In this document: positions 1-5,089 of the stretch, piece after piece | Position numbering within the stretch: the stretch's first letter is position 1 | Layout: each line of letters opens with the position of its first letter | NCBI GenBank assembly: GCA_018660305.1 | Contig: JABJKO010000211.1 | Span: 1-5,089, forward strand | DNA from: Rhodospirillaceae bacterium | Lineage (GTDB): Bacteria > Pseudomonadota > Alphaproteobacteria > MPNO01 > UBA2964 | Length of the DNA: 5,089 bases | Reading direction: 5' to 3' | Made by a program: the position numbers and the translations under genes | The notes under the pieces: model-generated | Told to the model about the DNA's origin: nothing | The model's input: only the letters and a program-made list of their open reading frames with translations | Databases searched by the model: none

Positions 1-18
1 ACCACGATTCTTTAGAGT

Positions 19-77
19 CTAGTGGTCTTTCGATCCTCACGGATGGGCACCATCCGTGAGGATCGAAAGACCACTAG
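19..77. repeat. Perfect 28-bp inverted repeat (hairpin) at the 3' end of the fliL-fliM operon
   Basis: Bases 19-46 are the exact reverse complement of bases 50-77, leaving a loop of only three bases (GCA, 47-49). Pairing stops at once on both sides (18 against 78 does not pair), so the palindrome has sharp limits. Each outer end is the tetranucleotide CTAG (19-22 and 74-77), and the TAG stop of the leftward gene lies inside the right-hand CTAG. Read on the minus strand, the hairpin begins at the last base of the final sense codon. Neither side is followed by a T-run, so it is not a classical intrinsic terminator, although it could still end or protect the transcript. Alternatives are a short palindromic mobile or dispersed repeat with CTAG target copies, or an RNase III substrate. 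The palindrome is certain; its role is inference. Confidence 0.9.
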
Positions 78-511
78 CGGGCCTGTCGCAATATCTCCGC
101 CAATTCCCGTTCCGATTCCGACAAAGTCGCCGACGCGCCCAAACCCACTTCAGCCGTAGCCGTGGAGCGTTCGGGGCTGCCGCGGCCGACGAGACCTCTT
201 TCAATCCGATCCGCCAGGTTGTTGCCCGACTGGGTTATCGATGTCAGTTCATCCGCCAAGGCCCTGGCCTCCGTGACGCGCTGACCCAGGGCGACGCCAA
301 TTTGATCGCTGGCTTCCTTCAATTCACTGACGCTCGCCTCCGCCTGGCGGGTCGCCAGGGTAAACTGCGACAACAGTTGGCGCATTTCGTCCTGGTTGCC
401 GCGCAAGGCGGTCAGCCGGCGATTGAGGATCAGGCAATAAATGACAGTAATCAACAGCAGGACGGCGACCACGCCGTTGAGAATTAAATCGGTATGCAAC
501 GGTAATTCCAT
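74..511 (-). CDS. DUF6468-type single-pass membrane coiled-coil protein of the flagellar cluster
   Basis: This 145-residue protein has a short N-terminus, one hydrophobic segment at about residues 8-29, then a basic NRRL stretch (30-33) and a long polar region (about 34-105) with heptad-like spacing that suggests a coiled coil. The tail (106-130) is Gly/Ser/Thr/Ala-rich and the end (131-145) is charged and helical. From memory this matches the DUF6468 family of Alphaproteobacteria found next to fliM; its molecular role is not established, and a part in motor or export assembly is inference from context. I chose the ATG at 511: it overlaps the fliM stop as UGAUG, and a GAGG motif lies about seven bases upstream inside fliM. 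A TTG one codon earlier is possible but less likely. Translation is probably coupled to fliM. The gene ends inside the perfect hairpin. The C-terminus looks complete. Confidence 0.8.
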   Translation of the reverse strand: MELPLHTDLILNGVVAVLLLITVIYCLILNRRLTALRGNQDEMRQLLSQFTLATRQAEASVSELKEASDQIGVALGQRVTEARALADELTSITQSGNNLADRIERGLVGRGSPERSTATAEVGLGASATLSESERELAEILRQAR

Positions 512-1683
512 CAAGCGCCCTCATTCGCCAAGCCATCGGTCACATTGACCGCTACATGGGCGCCGACGCGCCCCATTTTACCCTGCAGCAAGGATATGCC
601 GCCGCAGTTCAGTTGCACCGTTGAATCGGCCGTGGAATTCAGCATCATCGTCTGTCCCACTTCGAGGTTCATCACCTCTCCGATCGTCAGCAACTGCTCT
701 TCCAGCACCGCTTCGAGTTCAATATTGGTGGACCATATTTCAGTTGCCAAATGACTTTCCCAGATCGCATCGCGACCAAATTTTTCGCCCATGAACATCT
801 GCAGCAGCAATTCGCGGATCGGCTCCAGGGTGGCGTAGGGCAGTAGCAACTCCAACCGGCCGCCACGGTCTTCCATATCAATCCGCAGGCGAATGAGTAC
901 CGCGGCATTGGCGGGCCGGGCGATGGTGGCGAAGCGGGGATTGGTTTCCAACCGGTCGAACACAAAATTAACCGGGCTGAGTGGCTCGAACGATGCACTC
1001 AGATCCGCCAACACCACGTGCACCATTTCCTCCACCAGCGAAATTTCAATCGTCGTGTATGGCCGCCCCTCAATACGCATGGCCGCCGTACCTCGGCGGC
1101 CACCCAGCAGGACATCAACAATCGAATAAATGAGCGAGGAGTCGACGGTCAACAAACCATAGTTATCCCATTCCGCCGCCTTGAATACCGTCAACATGGC
1201 GGGCAGAGGAATAGAGTTCAGATAATCACCGAAGCGGATCGAGGTAATATTATCCAGCGACACCTCGACATTGTCGGACGTAAAGTTGCGCAGCGATGTC
1301 GACATCACGCGGACCAAACGGTCGAACACCACCTCCAACATCGGCAGGCGTTCGTAAGAGACCAAGGCGCTGTTGATAATGGCACGAATGCCGAGACGCT
1401 GGCCGTCATCGTCACCGTCGGCATCAAAACCGAGGAGACTATCAATTTCATCTTGGTTGAGGACCCGGTTTACGGCGCCGGAACTGTCGTCGTCGCCTTC
1501 TTCGTCGTCGCCATCTTCCTCCGCCATGGCGGCCCATTCAGCCGCGACGTCGTCATCGCTGGAACCATCTTCACCGCCGTCACCGTCACCATCACCGTCG
1601 TCGTCGACCATCGCGGCCCATTCGGCGGCGACATCATCGTCGTCAACGGCCTCGTCGTCGTCATCCAAGGCTTCATACATCAT
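511..1683 (-). CDS. fliM: Flagellar motor switch protein FliM with a long acidic N-terminal extension
   Basis: FliM forms the middle of the cytoplasmic C ring, binds phospho-CheY and sets rotation direction. The 390-residue product is longer than typical FliM (about 330-370). Residues 7-66 are extremely acidic (32 of 60 are D or E, with no K or R before R73) and contain the motif DDDVAAEWAAM twice, at 15-25 and 43-53. The CheY-binding peptide follows as LNQDEIDSLLG at 75-85 instead of at the extreme N-terminus. The CheC-like middle domain spans roughly 97-300, including GGRRG at 194-198. The C-terminal SpoA domain that contacts FliN is at about 320-383 (EEQLLTIGEVMNLEVGQ and VQLNCGGISLLQGKMGRVG). 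The ATG at 1683 is followed directly by a second ATG; an AAGGG motif lies 13 bases upstream of the first. fliL ends 48 bases upstream, and the stop overlaps the next start by one base. Confidence 0.95.
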   Translation of the reverse strand: MMYEALDDDDEAVDDDDVAAEWAAMVDDDGDGDGDGGEDGSSDDDVAAEWAAMAEEDGDDEEGDDDSSGAVNRVLNQDEIDSLLGFDADGDDDGQRLGIRAIINSALVSYERLPMLEVVFDRLVRVMSTSLRNFTSDNVEVSLDNITSIRFGDYLNSIPLPAMLTVFKAAEWDNYGLLTVDSSLIYSIVDVLLGGRRGTAAMRIEGRPYTTIEISLVEEMVHVVLADLSASFEPLSPVNFVFDRLETNPRFATIARPANAAVLIRLRIDMEDRGGRLELLLPYATLEPIRELLLQMFMGEKFGRDAIWESHLATEIWSTNIELEAVLEEQLLTIGEVMNLEVGQTMMLNSTADSTVQLNCGGISLLQGKMGRVGAHVAVNVTDGLANEGA

Positions 1684-1731
1684 ACGAAATTCCGCACCCT
1701 TATTAACCTACGTCTGTCGAAATCGCCGGAC

Positions 1732-2298
1732 CTATTGCACCAGCATTTCCTTGAACAGAACGTCATTCACCTTGATCACGCCAGCCGCGCGCTGCACGCG
1801 GATCAACAACTCTTCCTTCAGACGCAAAAGGCCGGCGGACCCTTTTAGGTCTTCCAGCCGCAATTCGCGCAGATAGACTTGAAAATTATGCACCACCCGC
1901 GGCAGGATTATTTCCAGCTTCGGCACCGCGGTGGCGTCTTCCAGTTCCAAGGCAACCGTGATTTTCAGATAGCTGGCCCGCTTGCCGCCGGAGTTCAGGT
2001 TGACGAGCATTTCAGGCAAGTCATAAAAAACAACCTGACCGCCGCCGCCTTCCTTGCCTTCTTCACCGTGACCGCCTTCGCCATCAGCCGAAGCCTCGCC
2101 ATGTTCGCCGCCAGTCTCGTCACCGCCGGCAAGAAAAAAATATGCCCCGGCGCCACCACCGATTAACAGCAGCAATAGGGGCAGCACCATGAACAAGACC
2201 ATCTTCTTGCCCGACATCTTTTTCTTGCCACCGCCACCGCCCTCTTCGGCTTCGGCGCCGTCAACATCTTCTGTCTCGGCAACATCCGCGTCCGACAT
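1732..2298 (-). CDS. fliL: Flagellar basal body-associated protein FliL
   Basis: FliL is a single-pass inner-membrane protein that surrounds the stator units near the MS ring and supports torque and motor stability. The 188-residue product shows the family layout. It has an acidic cytoplasmic N-terminus (1-19), a Gly-rich turn, a lysine cluster (KKK at 25-27, KK at 31-32), and a transmembrane helix at about 33-56 ending in GAYFFL. A periplasmic linker very rich in Gly, Glu and His follows (58-87), then the conserved FliL domain (about 88-188) beginning VVFYDLPEMLVNLN and ending VLFKEMLVQ. The ATG at 2298 has AAAGG seven bases upstream. It is the first gene of the leftward operon, facing flgF across a shared control region. 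The only unusual part is the low-complexity His/Glu/Gly linker. Confidence 0.93.
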   Translation of the reverse strand: MSDADVAETEDVDGAEAEEGGGGGKKKMSGKKMVLFMVLPLLLLLIGGGAGAYFFLAGGDETGGEHGEASADGEGGHGEEGKEGGGGQVVFYDLPEMLVNLNSGGKRASYLKITVALELEDATAVPKLEIILPRVVHNFQVYLRELRLEDLKGSAGLLRLKEELLIRVQRAAGVIKVNDVLFKEMLVQ

Positions 2299-2375
2299 AC
2301 CCGTACCTTTGTATTGTCCCGTTCGGTTTTCCTACGGTGCCAAAAGTAAGGAAGTTTAGTTAACAAGGCGTTGAT

Positions 2376-2400
2376 GGATCGGCCACTTGGTTAAACTTTG
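2376..2400 (-). promoter_or_regulatory. Possible sigma-28 (FliA)-like promoter for fliL, spacing non-ideal
   Basis: On the minus strand, CAAAGTTT (2400-2393) is followed after nine bases by GCCGATCC (2383-2376). The enterobacterial FliA consensus is TAAAGTTT, eleven bases, GCCGATAA, so both boxes are close matches but the spacer is two bases short. The position suits a leader of roughly 70 bases before fliL. Whether this organism has FliA is not visible here, and fliL-fliM is more often an earlier-class operon, so this is only a candidate. Confidence 0.25.
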
Positions 2401-2408
2401 CTCCGAAG

Positions 2409-2423
2409 CGGCATTAATTGCCG
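2409..2423. promoter_or_regulatory. Dyad CGGCATTAATTGCCG, candidate activator site for the flgF promoter
   Basis: Five-base arms CGGCA and TGCCG surround a five-base AT core. The centre lies about 95 bases upstream of the -24 element of the sigma-54 promoter and about 120 bases upstream of the predicted start of transcription, a normal distance for a sigma-54 enhancer site. The arms recall the CGGCAA-type sites of the flagellar activator FlbD, from memory of that family. Short dyads arise by chance, so the regulatory role is inference. Confidence 0.35.
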
Positions 2424-2508
2424 GGCAAAGCTTTCCACAAACGCTCCAAACAACCTGGCCAAACCCGCATACACTCACCTAAACCATTGATTTTATTGTG
2501 ACTAAAAG

Positions 2509-2526
2509 TTGGCATGACACGTGCAA
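2509..2526 (+). promoter_or_regulatory. Sigma-54 (RpoN) promoter of the flgF-flgG-flgA operon
   Basis: The stretch TTGGCATGACACGTGCAA fits the -24/-12 consensus TGGCAC-N5-TTGCA: TGGCAT at 2510-2515 and GTGCA at 2521-2525. The invariant GG (2511-2512) and GC (2523-2524) are exactly ten bases apart. Transcription would begin near 2536, giving a leader of about 40 bases before the flgF start codon at 2576. RpoN promoters driven by an enhancer-binding activator are known for rod and hook genes in many flagellated proteobacteria, which agrees with the gene downstream. Confidence 0.75.
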
Positions 2527-2575
2527 GGTATGGGCTGACGATTTTCGAAACCAAAACGGATTTGATGAGGCAAGA

Positions 2576-3295
2576 ATGCCCGAAGTAACAGGTTACATAA
2601 CTCTCTCCCGCCAGATGGCCATGCAACGCCAGATGGAGGTGATTGCCAACAATTTGGCCAACATGAGCTCCACCGGATACAAGTCCGAGAGCGTGTTGTT
2701 CGAGGAATACCTCGAAACCACGGAAGACGGCGATTCCATTTCATATGTGCGCGACTACGGCACCTCCCGCAATCTGTCGGAAGGCGAGTTCACGCCCACT
2801 GGCAACCCCATGGACGTGGCCATCACCAAGGGTGGCTATATGATGGTGGAGACCGACACCGGCGTCTATTACAGCCGCAACGGCAATCTGCGCCTTGATG
2901 CCACGGGTCAACTGGTCACGGATGAGGGCTTTCCCATCCTTGATGACAAGGGCAAGCCCGTCGTCGTGACACCCGACGATCCGACGTTCGATATCGCCAA
3001 GGACGGCACCATTTCGAACAGCCTCGGCCCGCTCACCAAATTGGCGATTGTAAGCTTTGAGAACGAACAGGCGTTGAGCCCGGTCGGCTCCGGCCTGTAC
3101 CAAACCGAGGAACCGGAAATCGAGCCGGAGGGCATAGCTGTCATCCAAGGCATGCTGGAAACCTCGAACGTGCTGCCGATTAAGGAAATTACCAAGATGA
3201 TCGATCTTTCGCGGTCTTACCAGTCAACAGCGAATTTGATGCAGGAAGACAACGATTTGGTCAGTGAAGCCATTGATAGCCTGGGCCGCGTCTAG
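2576..3295 (+). CDS. flgF: Flagellar proximal rod protein FlgF
   Basis: FlgF is a rod protein of the flagellar axial family, exported by the type III flagellar system and assembled in the periplasm. The 239-residue product starts with the amphipathic helix and the axial-protein signature (SRQMAMQRQMEVIANNLANM, 11-30, then SSTGYK). It has the central FlgE/F/G-type domain (NPMDVAI at 77-83, YYSRNGNLRLDATGQLVTDEGFPI at about 98-121). It closes with QGMLETSNV (191-199) and a C-terminal coiled-coil helix to 239. I start at the ATG at 2576 because GAGG lies five bases upstream and the family normally begins only a few residues before the SRQM helix. The frame is open back to a GTG at 2498, but that extension covers the sigma-54 promoter and would precede the transcript start. 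It is the first gene of the operon; flgG follows after 33 bases. Confidence 0.93.
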   Translation: MPEVTGYITLSRQMAMQRQMEVIANNLANMSSTGYKSESVLFEEYLETTEDGDSISYVRDYGTSRNLSEGEFTPTGNPMDVAITKGGYMMVETDTGVYYSRNGNLRLDATGQLVTDEGFPILDDKGKPVVVTPDDPTFDIAKDGTISNSLGPLTKLAIVSFENEQALSPVGSGLYQTEEPEIEPEGIAVIQGMLETSNVLPIKEITKMIDLSRSYQSTANLMQEDNDLVSEAIDSLGRV

Positions 3296-3328
3296 CGTCA
3301 GGTCGATTGAGTATAGGGAAATAGAAAA

Positions 3329-4114
3329 ATGAGAAGTTTGAGCATCGCGGCGACCGGCATGTTGGCCCAACAGCTTAATGTTGAGGTCATATCCAATAAT
3401 ATCGCCAACATGAACACCACTGGCTTCCGTCGCCAGCGCGCTGAATTTCAGGATCTGCTGTACCAGAACCTGCGCCGCAGCGGCACCCAGTCATCGGATA
3501 CCGGCACCGTGGTTCCCGCCGGCGTCGAGGTCGGCACCGGTGTGAAGACCTCCGCCGTCTACCGCATCGCCGAACAGGGAAACCTGCAAAGCACCGACAA
3601 TACTTATGACATGGCCATCCAGGGCAAGGGTTTCTTCCGGGTCACGCTGCCCAGCGGCGAGGACGCTTATACCCGGGCCGGCTCGTTCCAGGTCGGCGCC
3701 GATGGTCAAATGGTCACGGCGGATGGCTTCGTCGTGGCACCTGGGGTCACCATCCCCGCCGATGCTATCGACGTCAGCATCAACGGCAACGGCGAAGTAT
3801 CGGTCAAGGTCGACGGCACAGTCGCGCCGACCGTTGTGGGCCAGTTGGAGCTGTCGGTTTTCTTCAATGACGCCGGCCTCGAGGCCAAGGGCGGCAACCT
3901 GTTCATGGAAACGCCCGCTTCGGGTACGGCCACGGTCGGTGTGCCCGGCAGCCCCGGCTACGGCACCGTGCTACAGGGTTTCCTCGAAACTTCGAACGTG
4001 AATGCGGTGGCCGAAATCACCTCTCTAATCACCGCGCAACGGGCCTACGAGTTGAATTCCCGCGTCATCACCGCTTCGGACGAAATGCTGCGGACCATGG
4101 CCAACCTTCGCTAG
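3329..4114 (+). CDS. flgG: Flagellar distal rod protein FlgG
   Basis: FlgG forms the distal rod that passes through the P and L rings and joins the hook. The 261-residue length agrees with the family (260 in E. coli). The N-terminal helix MRSLSIAATGM leads into the axial signature SNNIANMNTTGF (22-33). The FlgG-specific segment follows at about 45-74 (YQNLRRSGTQSSD, then VVPAGVEVGTGVKT), which separates it from FlgF and the hook protein FlgE. The central domain contains YDMAIQGKGFFRV (93-105) and YTRAGSF (114-120), and the C-terminal helix runs from LQGFLETSNVN to the end. An AGGGA motif lies nine bases before the ATG. The gene sits 33 bases after flgF and 10 bases before flgA, so all three are probably one transcript. 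No oddities were seen. Confidence 0.96.
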   Translation: MRSLSIAATGMLAQQLNVEVISNNIANMNTTGFRRQRAEFQDLLYQNLRRSGTQSSDTGTVVPAGVEVGTGVKTSAVYRIAEQGNLQSTDNTYDMAIQGKGFFRVTLPSGEDAYTRAGSFQVGADGQMVTADGFVVAPGVTIPADAIDVSINGNGEVSVKVDGTVAPTVVGQLELSVFFNDAGLEAKGGNLFMETPASGTATVGVPGSPGYGTVLQGFLETSNVNAVAEITSLITAQRAYELNSRVITASDEMLRTMANLR

Positions 4115-4124
4115 GAGCAGGTTC

Positions 4125-5078
4125 ATGAAACGTCTAATTCCTCTCATTACCTTTCTGGCGGCCTTGACTTTAAGTCAGGCCGCCCAGGGCCAGGCGCAGC
4201 TGCGCGCCAAGGCAACTGTGATGGTGGACGTCATTACGCTGGGCGATTTGTTCACCGGCATCGACGACTTGGCCGACCAGGAAGTTGGGCCGGCACCGGG
4301 GTTGGGCCAGCGCGCCATCTACAAGGCGGACCATCTGGCCGCCCTGGCCCGGGCCCATGGTCTGGACTGGAAGCCGGCCAGCCGGGCCGCACGTGTGATT
4401 ATCACCCGCGGCGGCGAGACGGTCAGCGAAAGCGAAATCATCGAATTGCTGACCGCCGAATTCCGTCAGCAAGGCGCCCTTGGCCGGGTCAAGGTCCAGC
4501 TCAACAGATTGCGCATGGGTATATTGCGTTCGCCGGAGGGCCGCATGCCGCGGATCGAGAATTTATCCTTTGACAGCGACGGTGGTGCCTTCAGAGCCAG
4601 CATCCGGAGCGACTTTTCAAACGGTGAGGTCCAGAGCCAGGCCCTGCGCGGACGGGTCGATTTCGTGGCCCGCGTGCCGGTGCCCAGTCGCAGCATTCGC
4701 AAGGGCCAAGAAATCACCCAGGCTGATATTAAATGGACGGAATTGAACATCCGCGTTCTGAGCTCCGAAACGATCGAACATCCCGATCAGATCATCGGCC
4801 TGGCCGCAAGTCGCAATCTGCGTCAGAACCAGCCGCTAAAGCCATCCGATCTGCGAGAGCCGGTCATAGTCGCCAAGGGCACGGTGGTCACGGTTTCCCT
4901 AAAGAGCGGCGGCTTGAGCCTGAGCGGCATGGGCCGGGCCCTCGAGGACGGCAGCCAGGGCGAGATCATCCGGATCATGAATTTGCAGAGCAAACGGACC
5001 GTGGATGCCAGCGTTATCGGCCCCAATCAAGTTGTCGTCGAATTGCGCCGGCGGATCGCCGTGGTCGCGAACAGGTAA
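4125..5078 (+). CDS. flgA: Flagellar P-ring assembly chaperone FlgA
   Basis: FlgA is the periplasmic chaperone that helps FlgI form the P ring around the rod. The 317-residue product starts with a clear Sec signal peptide: MKR, a hydrophobic core at 4-16, and likely cleavage after A24 (QGQA) or A20. The N-terminal part (about 25-175) is weakly conserved and longer than in enterobacterial FlgA (about 220 residues), as is common in Alphaproteobacteria. A SAF-type domain follows at about 182-245 (VPVPSRSIRKGQEITQADIKW, later NLRQNQPLKPSDL). The C-terminal beta domain ends with the family pattern GSQGEIIRIMNLQSKRTVDASVIG (277-299). AGGAG overlapping the flgG stop lies seven bases before the ATG, so translation is probably coupled. 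Its place after flgG suits a protein needed once the distal rod is built. Confidence 0.93.
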   Translation: MKRLIPLITFLAALTLSQAAQGQAQLRAKATVMVDVITLGDLFTGIDDLADQEVGPAPGLGQRAIYKADHLAALARAHGLDWKPASRAARVIITRGGETVSESEIIELLTAEFRQQGALGRVKVQLNRLRMGILRSPEGRMPRIENLSFDSDGGAFRASIRSDFSNGEVQSQALRGRVDFVARVPVPSRSIRKGQEITQADIKWTELNIRVLSSETIEHPDQIIGLAASRNLRQNQPLKPSDLREPVIVAKGTVVTVSLKSGGLSLSGMGRALEDGSQGEIIRIMNLQSKRTVDASVIGPNQVVVELRRRIAVVANR

Positions 5079-5079
5079 T

Positions 5080-5083
5080 GGAG
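5080..5083 (+). promoter_or_regulatory. GGAG ribosome-binding motif for a gene starting beyond the window
   Basis: GGAG follows the flgA stop closely and has six bases after it before the window ends, so a start codon just outside would have normal spacing. From common gene order the next gene would be flgH (L-ring protein), which cannot be verified here. The alternative is that the ATG at 5078, overlapping the flgA TAA, is itself the start; only four codons of that reading are visible. Confidence 0.4.
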
Positions 5084-5089
5084 TATCAA

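Noticed and set aside
1..26. A second weak hairpin (ACCAC 1-5 with GTGGT 22-26) competing with the large palindrome
   Set aside because: Pairing needs bulges, a wobble and a very tight loop, and it is cut by the window edge; not enough to propose a switch.
1..73. A gene downstream of the DUF6468 protein on the minus strand
   Set aside because: The short open frames visible have no ribosome-binding motif or recognisable protein pattern, and the region is mostly the palindrome.
19..77. Fold-back assembly or sequencing artefact as the cause of the palindrome
   Set aside because: A fold-back would continue as a mirror copy to the end of the sequence, but complementarity stops sharply at 18/78. 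It cannot be fully excluded without the reads.
1018..1876. Long plus-strand open frames opposite fliM and fliL
   Set aside because: They encode low-complexity Ser/Pro/Val/Thr strings that mirror the Asp-rich coding strand, have no recognisable domain, and overlap well-supported genes.
2328..2346. TTGGCACC on the minus strand as a sigma-54 promoter for fliL
   Set aside because: The -24 half is excellent, but the position ten bases after GG is AA instead of GC and the -12 region (AAAAC) does not fit.
2352..2398. AAGTTTA/TAAACTT inverted repeat in the divergent control region
   Set aside because: Only seven AT-rich paired bases with a 33-base separation; likely chance, and part of it is already explained by the sigma-28-like box.
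2498..2575. A 26-codon N-terminal extension of flgF from a GTG at 2498
   Set aside because: It spans the sigma-54 promoter, would lie upstream of the expected transcript start, lacks family similarity, and the ATG at 2576 has a good GAGG motif.

Overview
The window is a flagellar gene cluster from what looks like an alphaproteobacterium, most likely of the Rhodospirillales or a related order. The assignment rests on three things: the divergent layout fliL-fliM-(DUF6468 protein) against flgF-flgG-flgA, the presence of the small DUF6468-type membrane protein directly after fliM, and the acidic N-terminal extension of FliM. GC content looks moderate to high by eye, and codon use appears even across the genes. 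I cannot name a genus or species from the sequence alone.

Layout. Bases 1-73 hold no supportable gene, but contain most of a perfect 28-bp inverted repeat (19-46 / 50-77, 3-base loop) that takes in the stop codon of the leftmost gene. Bases 74-2298 are a three-gene minus-strand operon read right to left: fliL (1732-2298), fliM (511-1683) and a DUF6468-type protein (74-511). The last two are joined by a UGAUG stop/start overlap. Bases 2299-2575 are the divergent control region. It carries a well-matched sigma-54 (RpoN) promoter reading right towards flgF, a small dyad about 100 bases upstream of it that could bind an activator, and a weaker sigma-28-like pair of boxes reading left towards fliL. 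Bases 2576-5078 are the plus-strand operon flgF, flgG, flgA. The window closes on a GGAG ribosome-binding motif, so a further gene (flgH is the usual neighbour) probably starts just outside.

How the genes fit together. FlgF and FlgG are the proximal and distal rod proteins that carry torque through the periplasm. FlgA is the exported periplasmic chaperone for the P ring around the rod. FliM is the cytoplasmic switch-ring protein that receives phospho-CheY. FliL is the inner-membrane protein around the stator and MS ring. The DUF6468 protein is a single-pass membrane, coiled-coil protein of unknown role that travels with fliM.

Most of the window is ordinary flagellar machinery. The items that merit a second look are the long perfect hairpin at the 3' end of the left operon, the acidic FliM extension with a duplicated DDDVAAEWAAM motif that moves the CheY-binding peptide to residue 75, and the promoter architecture of the divergent region. 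I found no evidence of a wholly new system.
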